The notes below the pieces were generated by a model, which worked only from the letters and a program-made list of their open reading frames with translations, was not told where the DNA came from and did no database searches. A stretch of 64,000 nt of DNA, taken from assembly GCF_007641255.1 (NCBI RefSeq), contig NZ_CP036259.1, forward strand, positions 1,674,001 to 1,738,000, written 5' to 3'. Shown here in pieces: positions 1 to 8,492 of this stretch. Made by a program: the position numbers and the translations under genes. The stretch comes from Sporomusa termitida. GTDB lineage: Bacteria; Bacillota; Negativicutes; Sporomusales; Sporomusaceae. Within the stretch, counting starts at the first letter, position 1. Every line of letters starts with the position of its first letter.

Positions 1-1
1 G

Positions 2-334
2 CGTTATACTGGCGTGCCTTATGTGTTTGGTGGGACAAGCCCTAATGGTTTCGATTGTTCGGGTTTTACACGTTATGTTTTTGCTCAGAGCGGTGTTTAC
101 TTGCCGCGGATGGCTGATGAGCAGTTTGGGATTGGGCGGGCCGTATCACACAGCAGGCTCCGGCCGGGTGATCTGGTGTTCTTCAGCACTTACGCTGCCG
201 GGGCATCTCACAGTGGCATCTATCTTGGCGACGGCAAGTTTATAAGTGCTACGTCCAGCCGCGGTGTTGCTATTAACGGCATGAACAGTAGTTACTGGGG
301 GCCGCGCTATATTGGTGCCCGCAGGGTGATGTAA
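2..334 (+). CDS. NlpC/P60 family cell-wall hydrolase (3' part only)
   Basis: C-terminal end of a peptidoglycan endopeptidase of the NlpC/P60 family; the frame is open to the left edge of the window, so the start and any SH3 or LysM domains lie outside. Visible motifs are PYVFGG, the catalytic FDCSGF (Cys), RPGDLVFF and the His of ASHSGIYLG. In this family Cys and His cleave the D-Glu to diamino-acid bond of murein stem peptides outside the cytoplasm. It ends before a clear terminator and is an ordinary host gene. Confidence 0.9.
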   Translation, partial: RYTGVPYVFGGTSPNGFDCSGFTRYVFAQSGVYLPRMADEQFGIGRAVSHSRLRPGDLVFFSTYAAGASHSGIYLGDGKFISATSSRGVAINGMNSSYWGPRYIGARRVM

Positions 335-344
335 ACTGACAGCA

Positions 345-375
345 GGGAAGGCAATTGTCGGCCTTCCCCTTTTTA
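345..375 (+). terminator. Rho-independent terminator after the NlpC/P60 gene
   Basis: An 8-bp stem GGGAAGGC/GCCTTCCC with an 8-nt loop is followed by CTTTTTATT. It sits 11 bases after the stop codon. Confidence 0.85.
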
Positions 376-451
376 TTTAATAATGCTTGTATTCTATAAA
401 TGGATTTGCCACAATAGAAGTGGTCACCCGATTATGCCATGGAGATATATT

Positions 452-2176
452 ATGTTTAGTTTTTACTGGCGAAAATTTATCATTCCCTATTGGCTACTGG
501 CTTTAACAGCGGTAGTTTGTTTTGTTATCGCCAGTGCTGCCGGTTTAGCGGCACCGTTGGTTGTGAAGCTGTTGATTGATGATGCGTTGTCTGGCGGTAA
601 TATTGCATTTTTACACTTTATTACGGTTGGAATTGTCCTCCTCTATCTTATCCGCGGTTTGTTTTCCTATGGTTATGGTTATGGCATGGCTAAAGCCGGT
701 AATAAAATGCTGGCCAGGCTGCGCGAGGATATGTTTAATAAACTGCAGTCACTGGATTATGCCTACTATATGAAGATGCCTTCGGGAGAGATCCTCTCAT
801 TATTTACCAATGATCTTTTGTTTATCCAGCAGGCAGTTACGGCAGGTATTCCTGACGTTATTGTCGAGTCACTTAATCTGCTGGCTATTATGGCAATCAT
901 GATTTATTTTGACTGGGAACTGGCAATGGTTACCTTTGGCACTTTACCGTTTATTATTGTGGCAATCAGCGGTTTTAATCATAAAATAGGCCGCCTGGGG
1001 GCGCTTGTGGAACATCACCTGGCCAAAGTGACGGCCATTATTCAACAGTCGGTCGTAGCAGTTATGATTGTGCAGAGTTATGCCCGGGAAGATTATGAAT
1101 ATCGAAAATTTAGTGATAAGATCCGGCTGGCTGCCGGTGATTTGCTCAAGGCCCAGCGGTTAAGCGCGATTCTGGAGCCGCTGGTTGAATTTCTGGCTGC
1201 TATTGGTTTAACCATTATTGTCTGGTACGGCGGGCGGGAGGTTATTAACGGGGACCTTACCGTCGGCGGCATGTTTGCCTTCCTTGTCTACATTATCAAT
1301 GTACCGGCGCCTGTCCGCAAAATTAGTCAGGGCCTGACTCAGCTTAAACTGGGAGTGGTCGCCTGGGAACGGATTAGCAGACTGCTTAATGAACAAAGGC
1401 CGGCTGTGGCAGACGGCCGTCTGGAGCTGGCCCAGGCCCAGGGACGGGTAGAGTTCAGGAATGTTTCTTTTGCGTATCAGCCAGGGCAACCGGTGCTCAA
1501 CAATATTAATGTGACCGCGTACCCGGGCGAAGTTATTGCCATTGTGGGGCCGAGCGGGGCCGGTAAATCATCCTTTGCCAATCTGCTGCTGCGGTTTTAT
1601 GACCCGGAGAGCGGAGCTGTCTTGCTGGATGGTATTAATATCAGGGAGCTTAAAATTAGTGCCCTGCGCAGGCATATTGGTTTTATTCAGCAAGAACCGA
1701 TATTATTTAACATGTCAATACTGGAAAACATCCGTTATGGCCGGCCGGCGGCCACAATGAGTCAGGTTGACCAGGCCGCCAGGCTTGCTAATGCCTATGA
1801 TTTTATTCGGGAGTTGCCGGCAGGTTATGATACTGTGGTCGGCGAATTAGGCGGCAACCTTTCCGGTGGTCAACGGCAGCGCATCGCAATCGCCCGGGCC
1901 ATCATCACCGAGCCGGCCATATTACTCCTCGATGAACCGACTGCGGCCCTTGACGCCCATACGGAAAAGCTGGTTATGGCTGCAATCAGACAGGCCGGAG
2001 CCGGGCGCACCACGTTTATCATTACCCATCGTATGTCTACCATTATGGCCTCTGACCGGGTCCTGTATTTGTACGGCGGCAGGATCGCCGAAACCGGCAC
2101 CCATCAGGAGCTTATCGCTCAGGGTGGTGCCTATGCCCGGGCCTATGAGCTTGGCAAATTTTGCATAAGTGAGTAA
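452..2176 (+). CDS. ABC transporter, fused permease and ATPase (MsbA/BmrA-type exporter)
   Basis: A half-size ABC exporter of about 574 residues with an N-terminal six-helix membrane domain and a C-terminal nucleotide-binding domain. Walker A GPSGAGKSS is near residue 366, the signature LSGGQRQR near 470 and Walker B ILLLDEPT near 490, followed by the switch His in IITHR. Such proteins work as dimers that export lipids, drugs or peptides; the substrate cannot be read from sequence. The start is placed at ATG 452 because GGAG lies 7 bases upstream; the frame is open further left to 383 but those starts lack a ribosome site. Confidence 0.9.
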   Translation: MFSFYWRKFIIPYWLLALTAVVCFVIASAAGLAAPLVVKLLIDDALSGGNIAFLHFITVGIVLLYLIRGLFSYGYGYGMAKAGNKMLARLREDMFNKLQSLDYAYYMKMPSGEILSLFTNDLLFIQQAVTAGIPDVIVESLNLLAIMAIMIYFDWELAMVTFGTLPFIIVAISGFNHKIGRLGALVEHHLAKVTAIIQQSVVAVMIVQSYAREDYEYRKFSDKIRLAAGDLLKAQRLSAILEPLVEFLAAIGLTIIVWYGGREVINGDLTVGGMFAFLVYIINVPAPVRKISQGLTQLKLGVVAWERISRLLNEQRPAVADGRLELAQAQGRVEFRNVSFAYQPGQPVLNNINVTAYPGEVIAIVGPSGAGKSSFANLLLRFYDPESGAVLLDGINIRELKISALRRHIGFIQQEPILFNMSILENIRYGRPAATMSQVDQAARLANAYDFIRELPAGYDTVVGELGGNLSGGQRQRIAIARAIITEPAILLLDEPTAALDAHTEKLVMAAIRQAGAGRTTFIITHRMSTIMASDRVLYLYGGRIAETGTHQELIAQGGAYARAYELGKFCISE

Positions 2177-2376
2177 AATATTGGTAATAATCATAACACC
2201 ATTCTGCCGGCCAGTCTTTATTGGGAGAGTAATAGATTGGCCGCTGTATTTTTTCGTAGCATTGTCTTAGTAACTGCGGCAAGAATTGACAGATGCCAGT
2301 CAGACTGATAACATCTAGATAGGAATATTCTTATGTAGAGTACGAAACGAGCACAACGCTGGCTGAGGAGGCTAAT

Positions 2377-3108
2377 ATGGCTGAAGTTAAACTGCATAAT
2401 ATTACCTTTGGTTATAATAATTCGGAAATGGTTCTGAGCAACATATCCTTTACTGTACAGCAAGGAGAATTTGTTGTAGCAGTAGGACCAAACGGGGCTG
2501 GCAAAAGCACGCTGTTGAAAATTATTGCCGGCCTGATTGAACCTGCTGCGGGCCAGGTCCTGATTGATAATGGCAGCATCCGGTCTGCCGCCCGGCAGGG
2601 AATTATGGCCTATGTACCCCAGCATTATTCTCAGAATACGGCAGCCTTTCCGGCGACTGTCGAGGAGATTGTTGCCCTGGGGTTTGTCGGCATGCGGGGG
2701 CGGTTAAAAGCGGCTGCTAATAAGCAGCTTGTTGGCCAGATGCTGGAAATGGTGGGGGCAGAGCAGCTAAAAGGCCGCCGGATTGGTGAACTGTCAGGCG
2801 GCCAGCAGCAGCGGGTGATGGTAGCCCGGGCTCTGGCGGGTGAGCCGCGGCTGTTATTGTTGGATGAACCAACAAGTGGTATTGATTATGCTGCCAGCAG
2901 CCGGATCTATGAATTGCTGGGCCAGCTTAACAGTACCCTGGGCATTACCATTATCATGGTGTCCCATGATATCGAGAACGGGACCCGTTTTGCTGCCAAA
3001 GTGGCCTGCATTAACCGGCATCTGTGTTTCTTTGGCGACAGTGAAGAATTCCGCTCCAGTCACGCCAGTATGCAGCATTTATGGTATTATTCCGGATTTA
3101 CCGGTTAA
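2377..3108 (+). CDS. Metal (Zn/Mn) ABC transporter ATP-binding protein, ZnuC-like
   Basis: A 243-residue cytoplasmic ATPase with Walker A GPNGAGKST (about residues 38-46), the signature LSGGQQQR (about 138) and Walker B LLLLDEPTSG. It is paired with an ABC-3 family permease whose gene begins 15 bases after its stop, the usual layout of zinc or manganese importers (ZnuC/MntB type). GAGGAGG lies just upstream of the ATG. No substrate-binding lipoprotein (ZnuA) is adjacent, so the metal is inferred from family only. Confidence 0.88.
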   Translation: MAEVKLHNITFGYNNSEMVLSNISFTVQQGEFVVAVGPNGAGKSTLLKIIAGLIEPAAGQVLIDNGSIRSAARQGIMAYVPQHYSQNTAAFPATVEEIVALGFVGMRGRLKAAANKQLVGQMLEMVGAEQLKGRRIGELSGGQQQRVMVARALAGEPRLLLLDEPTSGIDYAASSRIYELLGQLNSTLGITIIMVSHDIENGTRFAAKVACINRHLCFFGDSEEFRSSHASMQHLWYYSGFTG

Positions 3109-3122
3109 GGAGGGGGCCTACT

Positions 3123-3968
3123 ATGCCATTTCTAGAGATGTTTCAGTATGATTTTATGCAGCGGGCTTTTTTGGCCGGTATGATTACAGCGATTATCTGC
3201 CCGCTGCTGGGGATGTTTGTGGTTGTGCGCCGCCAGGCCATGATTGGTGACGGGCTGGGACACATTGCTTTTGCCGGCGTGACCGGCGGTTATCTGGCCG
3301 GCATCTATCCGGCGGCCGGCGCTTTTGTGCTGACAATTGCCGGCGCGGCCGGCATTGAACTGGTACGGCGCCGGCGGGCCCAGATGGCTGATACGGCTTT
3401 GGCTGTTTTTTTCTATGCAGGCATTGCCTTAGCCATCATCTTTAGCACTATTACCCGGATGCCCAGCGCAGGTTTGCTAGGGTTTCTGTTTGGCAGCATC
3501 TTAACAGTCTCCTGGCAGGATGTAATGGTTATTGCCGGCTGCGGCCTGGTTGTGCTGGCCTTTGTTTTCACTAATGTTACCAGGCTGATGCTGGTTGCCT
3601 TTGACGAAGAGGTGGCCAGGGTTGCCGGTATCCGTACCGATGCCGTCAATATGGCATTAAGTATTGTTACTGCCATAACGGTTGTTACAGGCATGATGGT
3701 GGTGGGGATTCTGATGGTAAGCGCGCTGATGATTGTGCCGGTGGCAGCGGCGGAGCAGCTGGGAAAGGGTTTTAAAGCTACCATGACCTGGGCGGTAGGG
3801 TTGGCGGTCCTTGCTGTTGTTGGCGGCCTGACGGCGGCTTTTTATTTGGACATTGCCCCGGGCGGTTCTATCATTATGACGGTTATAATCTTTTATATTC
3901 TTATTGCCGCTGCCCGCCGCCTTAGGTATACATGGCGCTCCGTCCGACGGACACAATCTTACACATAA
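3123..3968 (+). CDS. Metal ABC transporter permease, ZnuB-like (ABC-3 family)
   Basis: A hydrophobic protein of 281 residues with about eight membrane helices, the permease partner of the ATPase before it. The family hallmark VVRRQAMIGDGLGHIAFAG is near the N terminus, where the permease contacts its ATPase. The start is set at ATG 3123 by a strong AAGGAGG ribosome site. Probably imports Zn2+ or Mn2+ with a binding protein encoded elsewhere. Confidence 0.88.
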   Translation: MPFLEMFQYDFMQRAFLAGMITAIICPLLGMFVVVRRQAMIGDGLGHIAFAGVTGGYLAGIYPAAGAFVLTIAGAAGIELVRRRRAQMADTALAVFFYAGIALAIIFSTITRMPSAGLLGFLFGSILTVSWQDVMVIAGCGLVVLAFVFTNVTRLMLVAFDEEVARVAGIRTDAVNMALSIVTAITVVTGMMVVGILMVSALMIVPVAAAEQLGKGFKATMTWAVGLAVLAVVGGLTAAFYLDIAPGGSIIMTVIIFYILIAAARRLRYTWRSVRRTQSYT

Positions 3969-4035
3969 CTGAATGCAACCTGTTTAATTTGGTATAATTA
4001 GGATAAATTACTATACATAATAAGGAGGCTTTACC

Positions 4036-4605
4036 TTGGATACCTGCAGAAAACAAGCCTGGGGGGTATTACGACAGCATGTACAAAGCGAGGTGCTGTT
4101 AAAGCACTGCCTGGCAGTCGAAATTGCTATGCGGGCGTATGCCGCCAAATTTGGTGAGGATATTGAATACTGGGGTGCCATAGGCTTGCTCCATGATGTT
4201 GATTTCGAAAAATATCCTCATGATCATCCTAACCATGCCGGGGAAATCCTGCGTGCTGCCGGCTATGACGGTCAGTTTGTCACCGATGTTGAAAGCCACG
4301 CCCGCGACTGGGAACCGGAACGTACGCTGCTGCAAAAAACACTGCTGGCAGTTGATGAATTGACCGGTTTCATTATTGCCTGTGCATTGGTGCGTCCTGA
4401 TAAGAATCTGGACAATCTGGAAGTAAAATCGGTAATGAAAAAAATGAAGGACAAAGCCTTTGCCCGTGCGGTTAACCGTGAAACCATAATCACCAGTGCC
4501 GCAGCGATGGACGTCGAACTAAAAGAACATGTTGAATTTGTTACGAAAGCTTTGGCACAGGCGGTTAAAAAGCCTGAATATCAGGAACTGCCGCTGGTAG
4601 GCTGA
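4036..4605 (+). CDS. HD-domain protein (putative metal-dependent phosphohydrolase)
   Basis: A 189-residue protein with the HD signature: an early His (LLKHCLAVE), LLHDVD, and later His residues in HDHPNHAGEI and ESHARD. HD proteins hydrolyse phosphate esters using bound metal. This short form is common in Firmicutes and its substrate is not known. The start is TTG 4036, preceded by TAAGGAGG. Confidence 0.8.
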   Translation: MDTCRKQAWGVLRQHVQSEVLLKHCLAVEIAMRAYAAKFGEDIEYWGAIGLLHDVDFEKYPHDHPNHAGEILRAAGYDGQFVTDVESHARDWEPERTLLQKTLLAVDELTGFIIACALVRPDKNLDNLEVKSVMKKMKDKAFARAVNRETIITSAAAMDVELKEHVEFVTKALAQAVKKPEYQELPLVG

Positions 4606-4673
4606 CGGAATTAAACATAAACCGGAGAGGCGGTGCATAAAGATTAATGAGGACAGCTAAGAGGAGAGGGATA

Positions 4674-5270
4674 ATGGCCAAAAATATTCTGAATAAGCTT
4701 ACCGTTAATCTTTATGACACTGACAACATCCGGGGGAAAATTTATGAACATCTGATAATGCTCTTAAAATGCCAGGAGGGCCATGCCATAAGGCCCCTTG
4801 TGGCGTTGTGCATCGGCTCTGACCGTTATACCGGCGATGCATTGGGGCCGCTTATCGGCACTCAGCTCGAAGAACACACGGACTGCAGTGTTTACGGAAC
4901 ACTTGATCATCCGGTTCATGCCGGTAACTTTGTTGAAACTGTAAACATTATTAATCACCGTTATCACCACCCGCTGATCATTGCCATTGATGCCTGTCTG
5001 GGGAAAGCACATGAAATCGGCAATATTGAGATCTGGCAGGGCGGGCTGGCGGCAGGTATTGCGGTGGGCAACAGGCTGCCCACTGTCGGTGATATTTCGG
5101 TAATTGGGGTAGTCAATGCCCAGAGCCAGATCGGTTATCTTGACCTGCAAAGCACCCCCTTGTCAAAAGTAATGAAACTGAGCAAAGCGATCAGCGAGGC
5201 GCTTGTTGATTGCGTCAATACGGCAATGGTCGAGGCCATGCCGGCCTGCACGCAGTCTGCTGCCAAATAA
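4674..5270 (+). CDS. yyaC: YyaC family spore protein (DUF1256)
   Basis: Matches the YyaC family of sporeformers, related to the fold of the GPR germination protease: VALCIGSDRYTGDALGPLIG near residue 44, a conserved GTLDHPVHAGN loop, and IAIDACLG. The family is restricted to endospore formers and is made during sporulation; its exact substrate is unresolved. AGGAGAG upstream supports ATG 4674. It sits next to the sigK locus and supports the host being a sporeformer. Confidence 0.85.
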   Translation: MAKNILNKLTVNLYDTDNIRGKIYEHLIMLLKCQEGHAIRPLVALCIGSDRYTGDALGPLIGTQLEEHTDCSVYGTLDHPVHAGNFVETVNIINHRYHHPLIIAIDACLGKAHEIGNIEIWQGGLAAGIAVGNRLPTVGDISVIGVVNAQSQIGYLDLQSTPLSKVMKLSKAISEALVDCVNTAMVEAMPACTQSAAK

Positions 5271-5360
5271 CAAAGTTAGAAAACCGGCTATGCCAAGTCC
5301 TTCAGTACACCGGTAGAAGTCAAGACTCAGCCTGAATTTTTATACATGTTGATAGGGATA

Positions 5361-5401
5361 AAAAGCGGGCTTGCTCACGTAAAGTGACAAGCCCGCTTTT
5401 T
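5361..5401. terminator. Bidirectional terminator between yyaC and the small minus-strand gene
   Basis: Long near-perfect stem, AAAAGCGGGCTTG...CAAGCCCGCTTTT, with an inner TCAC/GTGA extension and AAA/TTT flanks on both sides. It can end yyaC on the plus strand and the 32-codon gene on the minus strand. Confidence 0.85.
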
Positions 5402-5411
5402 CAGAATTGCT

Positions 5412-5510
5412 TCAGTCCTCAGGAAATAATCTGTTCCACAACATATACAGGATAATTAAGGTCCCGGCAAAAAACAAGCCAATATCGGCAATGTAACGTT
5501 CCACAGCCAT
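5412..5510 (-). CDS. Small single-span membrane protein (32 aa)
   Basis: A 32-codon minus-strand gene beginning MAVERYIADIGLFF and ending in charged residues (LFPED). The middle is one hydrophobic helix. GGGGAG is 6-7 bases upstream of the ATG, and a bidirectional terminator follows. Too short for ordinary gene callers. Sporulation loci often hold such peptides, but no function can be assigned. Confidence 0.55.
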   Translation of the reverse strand: MAVERYIADIGLFFAGTLIILYMLWNRLFPED

Positions 5511-5605
5511 CCACACTCCCCGACTTAGCATTTATTCTTATCTGGATTATATGCTACTTGCGGACAGGGTGCAAGGGATCCAATAAATATTTTTTGCTGC
5601 CAGGC

Positions 5606-5633
5606 ACATTCAGCTTGTCCCGCCCATAAAATT
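5606..5633 (+). promoter_or_regulatory. Candidate mother-cell (sigma-E/sigma-K type) promoter of sigK
   Basis: AC at 5606-5607, a 17-base gap, then CATAAAATT at 5625-5633. This resembles the AC / CATAnnnTA elements recognised by sigma-K in Bacillus, about 33 bases before the sigK start. The match is short and could be chance. Confidence 0.4.
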
Positions 5634-5665
5634 TAACCGACAGACTTTTGGGGGTGAGTGACTGA

Positions 5666-6124
5666 ATGGGCCTTTCGTTTCTTATGGTATTGGCAGCTTC
5701 GGTAATTAAAGGCATCACCCTGTTAGTGTCTTACATCGCCAACAATACTTTTCCTTTGCCGTTATCGGAAAAAGATGAACAGGTTTATCTGCAACGGCTT
5801 AAAAGTGGGGATGAAGACGCTCGCAATGTCCTGATTGAACGGAACCTGAGACTGGTAGCACACATTGTCAAAAAATTTGACAACACCGGTGAAGATGTTG
5901 ATGACCTTATTTCCATTGGTACAATTGGCCTTATTAAAGCCATCAACACATTTGATCCATCCAAGAAAATCAGGTTGGCTACATATGCGGCCCGGTGTAT
6001 TGAAAATGAAATCCTCATGCACTTAAGGAGCACTCGCCGTATCCGGACCGAAGTTAGTCTGTATGATCCTATTGGCGTCGATAAAGAGGGCAATGAGTTA
6101 ACACTTACTGTTTATCTGTTTTGA
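5666..6124 (+). CDS. sigK: RNA polymerase sporulation sigma-K factor, interrupted N-terminal half
   Basis: N-terminal part of pro-sigma-K, the last mother-cell sigma factor. Residues 1-22 form a hydrophobic pro-sequence ending LLVS before YIANN, so the product would need SpoIVFB-type processing. Region 2 is complete ([42 protein letters not shown]), then [17 protein letters not shown]. After this the frame runs into TVYLF and stop instead of the expected I-D-I-L continuation and regions 3-4. The DNA-binding half is absent from the window on both strands. The break faces a convergent serine recombinase, the arrangement of the Bacillus subtilis spoIVCB/spoIVCA locus. It is a programmed interruption rather than a decayed gene. 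Confidence 0.92.
   Translation: MGLSFLMVLAASVIKGITLLVSYIANNTFPLPLSEKDEQVYLQRLKSGDEDARNVLIERNLRLVAHIVKKFDNTGEDVDDLISIGTIGLIKAINTFDPSKKIRLATYAARCIENEILMHLRSTRRIRTEVSLYDPIGVDKEGNELTLTVYLF
6089..6112 (+). other. Left attachment junction of the sigK-intervening element
   Basis: The sigK reading frame loses similarity to the family within or just after this segment. It contains AATGA (6092-6096), the same five bases reported as the exchange site in the Bacillus subtilis sigK element, here inside the codons for GNEL. The exact crossover needs the right junction or the rejoined gene. Confidence 0.6.
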
Positions 6125-6140
6125 CTCTCTAAGCCGCGAA

Positions 6141-7718
6141 TTACTTGGGTAAAATCGGGTATAGCACCAGTGTGAAATCATCGTCGCGCTGGTGCTTTTC
6201 TTTTCGGTAAGTGGCATTTTCAAGAACAGATTTTAGCATTTGATTTTTAATTGCGGGGTCTTTGGTTTTATCATACACATCAAGTACCTTTTCTAATTTA
6301 GGGATAATATCCTTCCTGGCTTTCTCGCGTTTGGTTTCATTTCTAATTGCTTTTTCCGTATCTGCAATATTCTTCTCGGCTTCGCTGATTCGTTCGGAGA
6401 GATTTTGCGACCGATCTAAATAAGTGGCTTCATCGTATATGCCGCGTTCTAATAAATCGTGCAATCTCTCTTTCTGCTGGACCAGCTCTTTTAGTTCTTT
6501 GGTAAGGTTCTGCTGGACCTTTTTCTTAATGTTTATGACATTATCTTTTTCTTCAGCCGGCTTGGTTTTGCCCCACTGAGTACGGTACTCTTCCAGCCAG
6601 GCGCGTAATCCCGCTATTACTTTGACTTCGACATATTCGAAGCGGCTGCTTTTATTGGTACATTGCTTGTTATAGCACATCAAGTGAGGGTATTTCTGGT
6701 GTGAGTAAGGCCTGTAAATCATAGATGCGCCGCACATGTCGCACTTAACTAAGCCGGCCAGGGGGTTTGTGATTCCATTGATCATCGGATAGGGAACATG
6801 GTATTTACCTTTTAAAATAGCTTGAGCTTTGTTAAAAAGTTCTTTGGACACAAGCGGCTCATGTTTACCTTTTATATCAATCCACTCTGATCTGGGGCGT
6901 GTTTTGGTATCGCGCTTTTTGTTGGGATCTTTAGATTTCTTTTGCTCTTTCTTTTTCCATTGCAACTGTCCAGTATAGACTTCATTCTTGAGAATAAAAA
7001 GAACTGTCGATGGCTCCCAGGGCTTGCCGGTGTAAGTCGCATGCCCTAAGCGATTTAGTTCCGTGGCAATCTTATTAGATCCCATTCTAATACTAGGATC
7101 ATCGTTAGCGTATAAATCGAAAATTAGCCGCACTACAGGGGCTTGTTCGGGGTGGGGTACTAATACCCTGCTCTGCTCTTTTTTTTCAACCAGATAGCCG
7201 TATGGCGGTCTGGTGCCAATATAATTGCCGTCCTCAACTGAACGTATCCGGCCACCTTGCAAACGCCTGGTGATGATCTTCAGTTCTTTACGCGCCATGA
7301 AAGCTTCAAACTCAGTGTACTCTTCGTCAAACTCATCGTTTAGGTCATACACCTTGCGAGGGGTGACAATCAGCGTCTTTGACTGCTTAAAGGTCCGCAG
7401 AATAAGCCCTTGGTCTTCCATATCGCCACGGCCAAGACGGTCAATCTCCACACAGAAGACAGAACGCCACTTATTTTCGGAAACCTCTTTAAGTAATTGC
7501 ATCATTTCCGGACGGTGAATAACGCTTTCACCAGATACGACTTCCTCAAAAACATGGGTGATGTTAACATTATAGTCTTTGGCCAGCCTGAATAGGTCCC
7601 GTTTGTGTTTGGCCATTGTTTCACCTTCGCCGCGGGCTTCTGCCTCGCGGTCCTCACGCGATTTGCGGAGGTAGAAGGTAGCTGGCTCTAAATCTGTGCG
7701 AGTGTGCCTCTGTCGCAA
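6141..7718 (-). CDS. spoIVCA: Large serine recombinase, sigK-element type (SpoIVCA-like)
   Basis: About 525 residues. The N-terminal resolvase domain carries the catalytic Ser in FYLRKSRED, then VCVEID-like FCVEIDRLGRG and the E-helix region. A recombinase domain (GTRPPYGYLVE, TVLFILKNEVYTGQ) and a zinc ribbon (KCDMCGAS...CYNKQC) follow, then a long coiled-coil as in integrases that control directionality. Known relatives join or cut attL/attR to rebuild sigK in the mother cell. It converges on the sigK fragment with 16 bases between stops. The start is placed at TTG 7718 because GAGGTGAT precedes it closely; a further-upstream ATG at 7775 lacks a ribosome site. Confidence 0.9.
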   Translation of the reverse strand: MRQRHTRTDLEPATFYLRKSREDREAEARGEGETMAKHKRDLFRLAKDYNVNITHVFEEVVSGESVIHRPEMMQLLKEVSENKWRSVFCVEIDRLGRGDMEDQGLILRTFKQSKTLIVTPRKVYDLNDEFDEEYTEFEAFMARKELKIITRRLQGGRIRSVEDGNYIGTRPPYGYLVEKKEQSRVLVPHPEQAPVVRLIFDLYANDDPSIRMGSNKIATELNRLGHATYTGKPWEPSTVLFILKNEVYTGQLQWKKKEQKKSKDPNKKRDTKTRPRSEWIDIKGKHEPLVSKELFNKAQAILKGKYHVPYPMINGITNPLAGLVKCDMCGASMIYRPYSHQKYPHLMCYNKQCTNKSSRFEYVEVKVIAGLRAWLEEYRTQWGKTKPAEEKDNVINIKKKVQQNLTKELKELVQQKERLHDLLERGIYDEATYLDRSQNLSERISEAEKNIADTEKAIRNETKREKARKDIIPKLEKVLDVYDKTKDPAIKNQMLKSVLENATYRKEKHQRDDDFTLVLYPILPK

Positions 7719-7823
7719 TGGTATCACCTCTAAGGTGTAGTATAACAAAATGCCCTTCCGGGCAAGCGGTAACACAGTATTTTTTTAAAGGTGGCGTCAC
7801 TTTTTTCGGGCTTTTGCGCTTTA

Positions 7824-7832
7824 TGCTAGAAT
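7824..7832 (+). promoter_or_regulatory. Extended -10 promoter for a micro-ORF transcript
   Basis: TGCTAGAAT is an extended -10 element 34 bases before the 9-codon ORF at 7867, pointing away from the recombinase. No convincing -35 is visible. Confidence 0.4.
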
Positions 7833-7866
7833 TAAATAAATACTAAGCAATAAGGAGATGAGGCGC

Positions 7867-7896
7867 ATGGCTATCAAGCTTTGCAATAGTCCGTAA
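7867..7896 (+). CDS. Micro-ORF, 9 residues (MAIKLCNSP)
   Basis: A nine-codon frame with a strong AAGGAGATGAGG ribosome site, running straight into a terminator stem that overlaps its stop codon. Promoter, ribosome site, ORF and terminator make a transcript of roughly 90 bases. It may be a leader peptide, a small regulatory RNA with an incidental frame, or an attenuator; nothing follows on the same strand for 900 bases. Confidence 0.35.
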   Translation: MAIKLCNSP

Positions 7897-7924
7897 ACAC
7901 CGTCCATAAGGGCGGTGTTTTCCT
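7895..7924 (+). terminator. Terminator of the micro-ORF transcript
   Basis: AAACACCGTCC/GGGCGGTGTTT stem with a four-base loop and a following TTTTCCTTT. Confidence 0.75.
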
Positions 7925-8034
7925 TTGCTTGTCGAATTATAGCGCATTATGAAGAACGTTCGGTAGTTGTCCAAAGCAGGAAAAAGGAGTATAATAAATA
8001 TCGAACATATATTCGATGCGGTTTGAATCAGGGA

Positions 8035-8487
8035 CTAAACTGGCCTTCTGGTTAAAGTACGAATTTTAACTTCATGCTCGCCAGCAATCTCAAATAACGA
8101 CTTCATATCATCGCGAATATTAGTTTCAATCTGAGATATATTTTCTTTTAGTTCCGTCCGAATAGCATCGATTTCATCGATTACGTGAGTTCTTAGTTCG
8201 GCGACATCGTCCTTTGTAGCTACTTTAGCATTCATAATAGTGAGCATTTTCTCTGTTCTTTTGACGGCTTCCAAGTTAGCAGTAGTAACCTTTAAGCCGT
8301 TAACTTCAGCACTAATAAATTCGGTGTTATGCCGAACAGCTTTAACGATTTGATTAGTTTCAAGCATCTGACCTTCAAGATTAGATACATCGGGTTTGAT
8401 CTCCGAAACATCAGTTTCGATTCGATCAAGCCGACTGTCCATTTTATCTAGTTGAGAAATAATTTGTTTTAAGAGTTGTTCACTCAT
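8035..8487 (-). CDS. Coiled-coil protein (150 aa)
   Basis: Almost entirely heptad-patterned (QLDKMDSRLDRIETDVSEI...), without signal peptide or membrane segment. Small proteins of this type, starting MSEQL, are frequent in Firmicutes prophages and chromosomes and have no assigned role. It shares its start and its repeated D-x-x-x-L-K-x style heptads with the gene immediately upstream at 8493, so the two are probable paralogues in one minus-strand unit. Confidence 0.65.
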   Translation of the reverse strand: MSEQLLKQIISQLDKMDSRLDRIETDVSEIKPDVSNLEGQMLETNQIVKAVRHNTEFISAEVNGLKVTTANLEAVKRTEKMLTIMNAKVATKDDVAELRTHVIDEIDAIRTELKENISQIETNIRDDMKSLFEIAGEHEVKIRTLTRRPV

Positions 8488-8492
8488 TGGTT

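Noticed and set aside
2218-2625. Long minus-strand frame opposite the start of the metal transporter ATPase
   Set aside because: Lies over a clearly recognised gene and has no ribosome site or recognisable domain.
3413-3784. 123-codon minus-strand frame inside the ZnuB-like gene
   Set aside because: Thr/Ile/Ser-rich antisense translation of a hydrophobic membrane protein gene; a shadow.
6061-6124. sigK as a simple frameshift pseudogene
   Set aside because: The break coincides with a convergent sigK-type recombinase and a whole phage genome, so programmed interruption explains it better.
7981-8034. TCGAACATATATTCGA as a LexA-like box, with a ribosome-site-like AAAAAGGAG and a ten-codon frame after ATA
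   Set aside because: The right half differs from GTTC, no gene is placed to be controlled by it, and the frame is too short to support.
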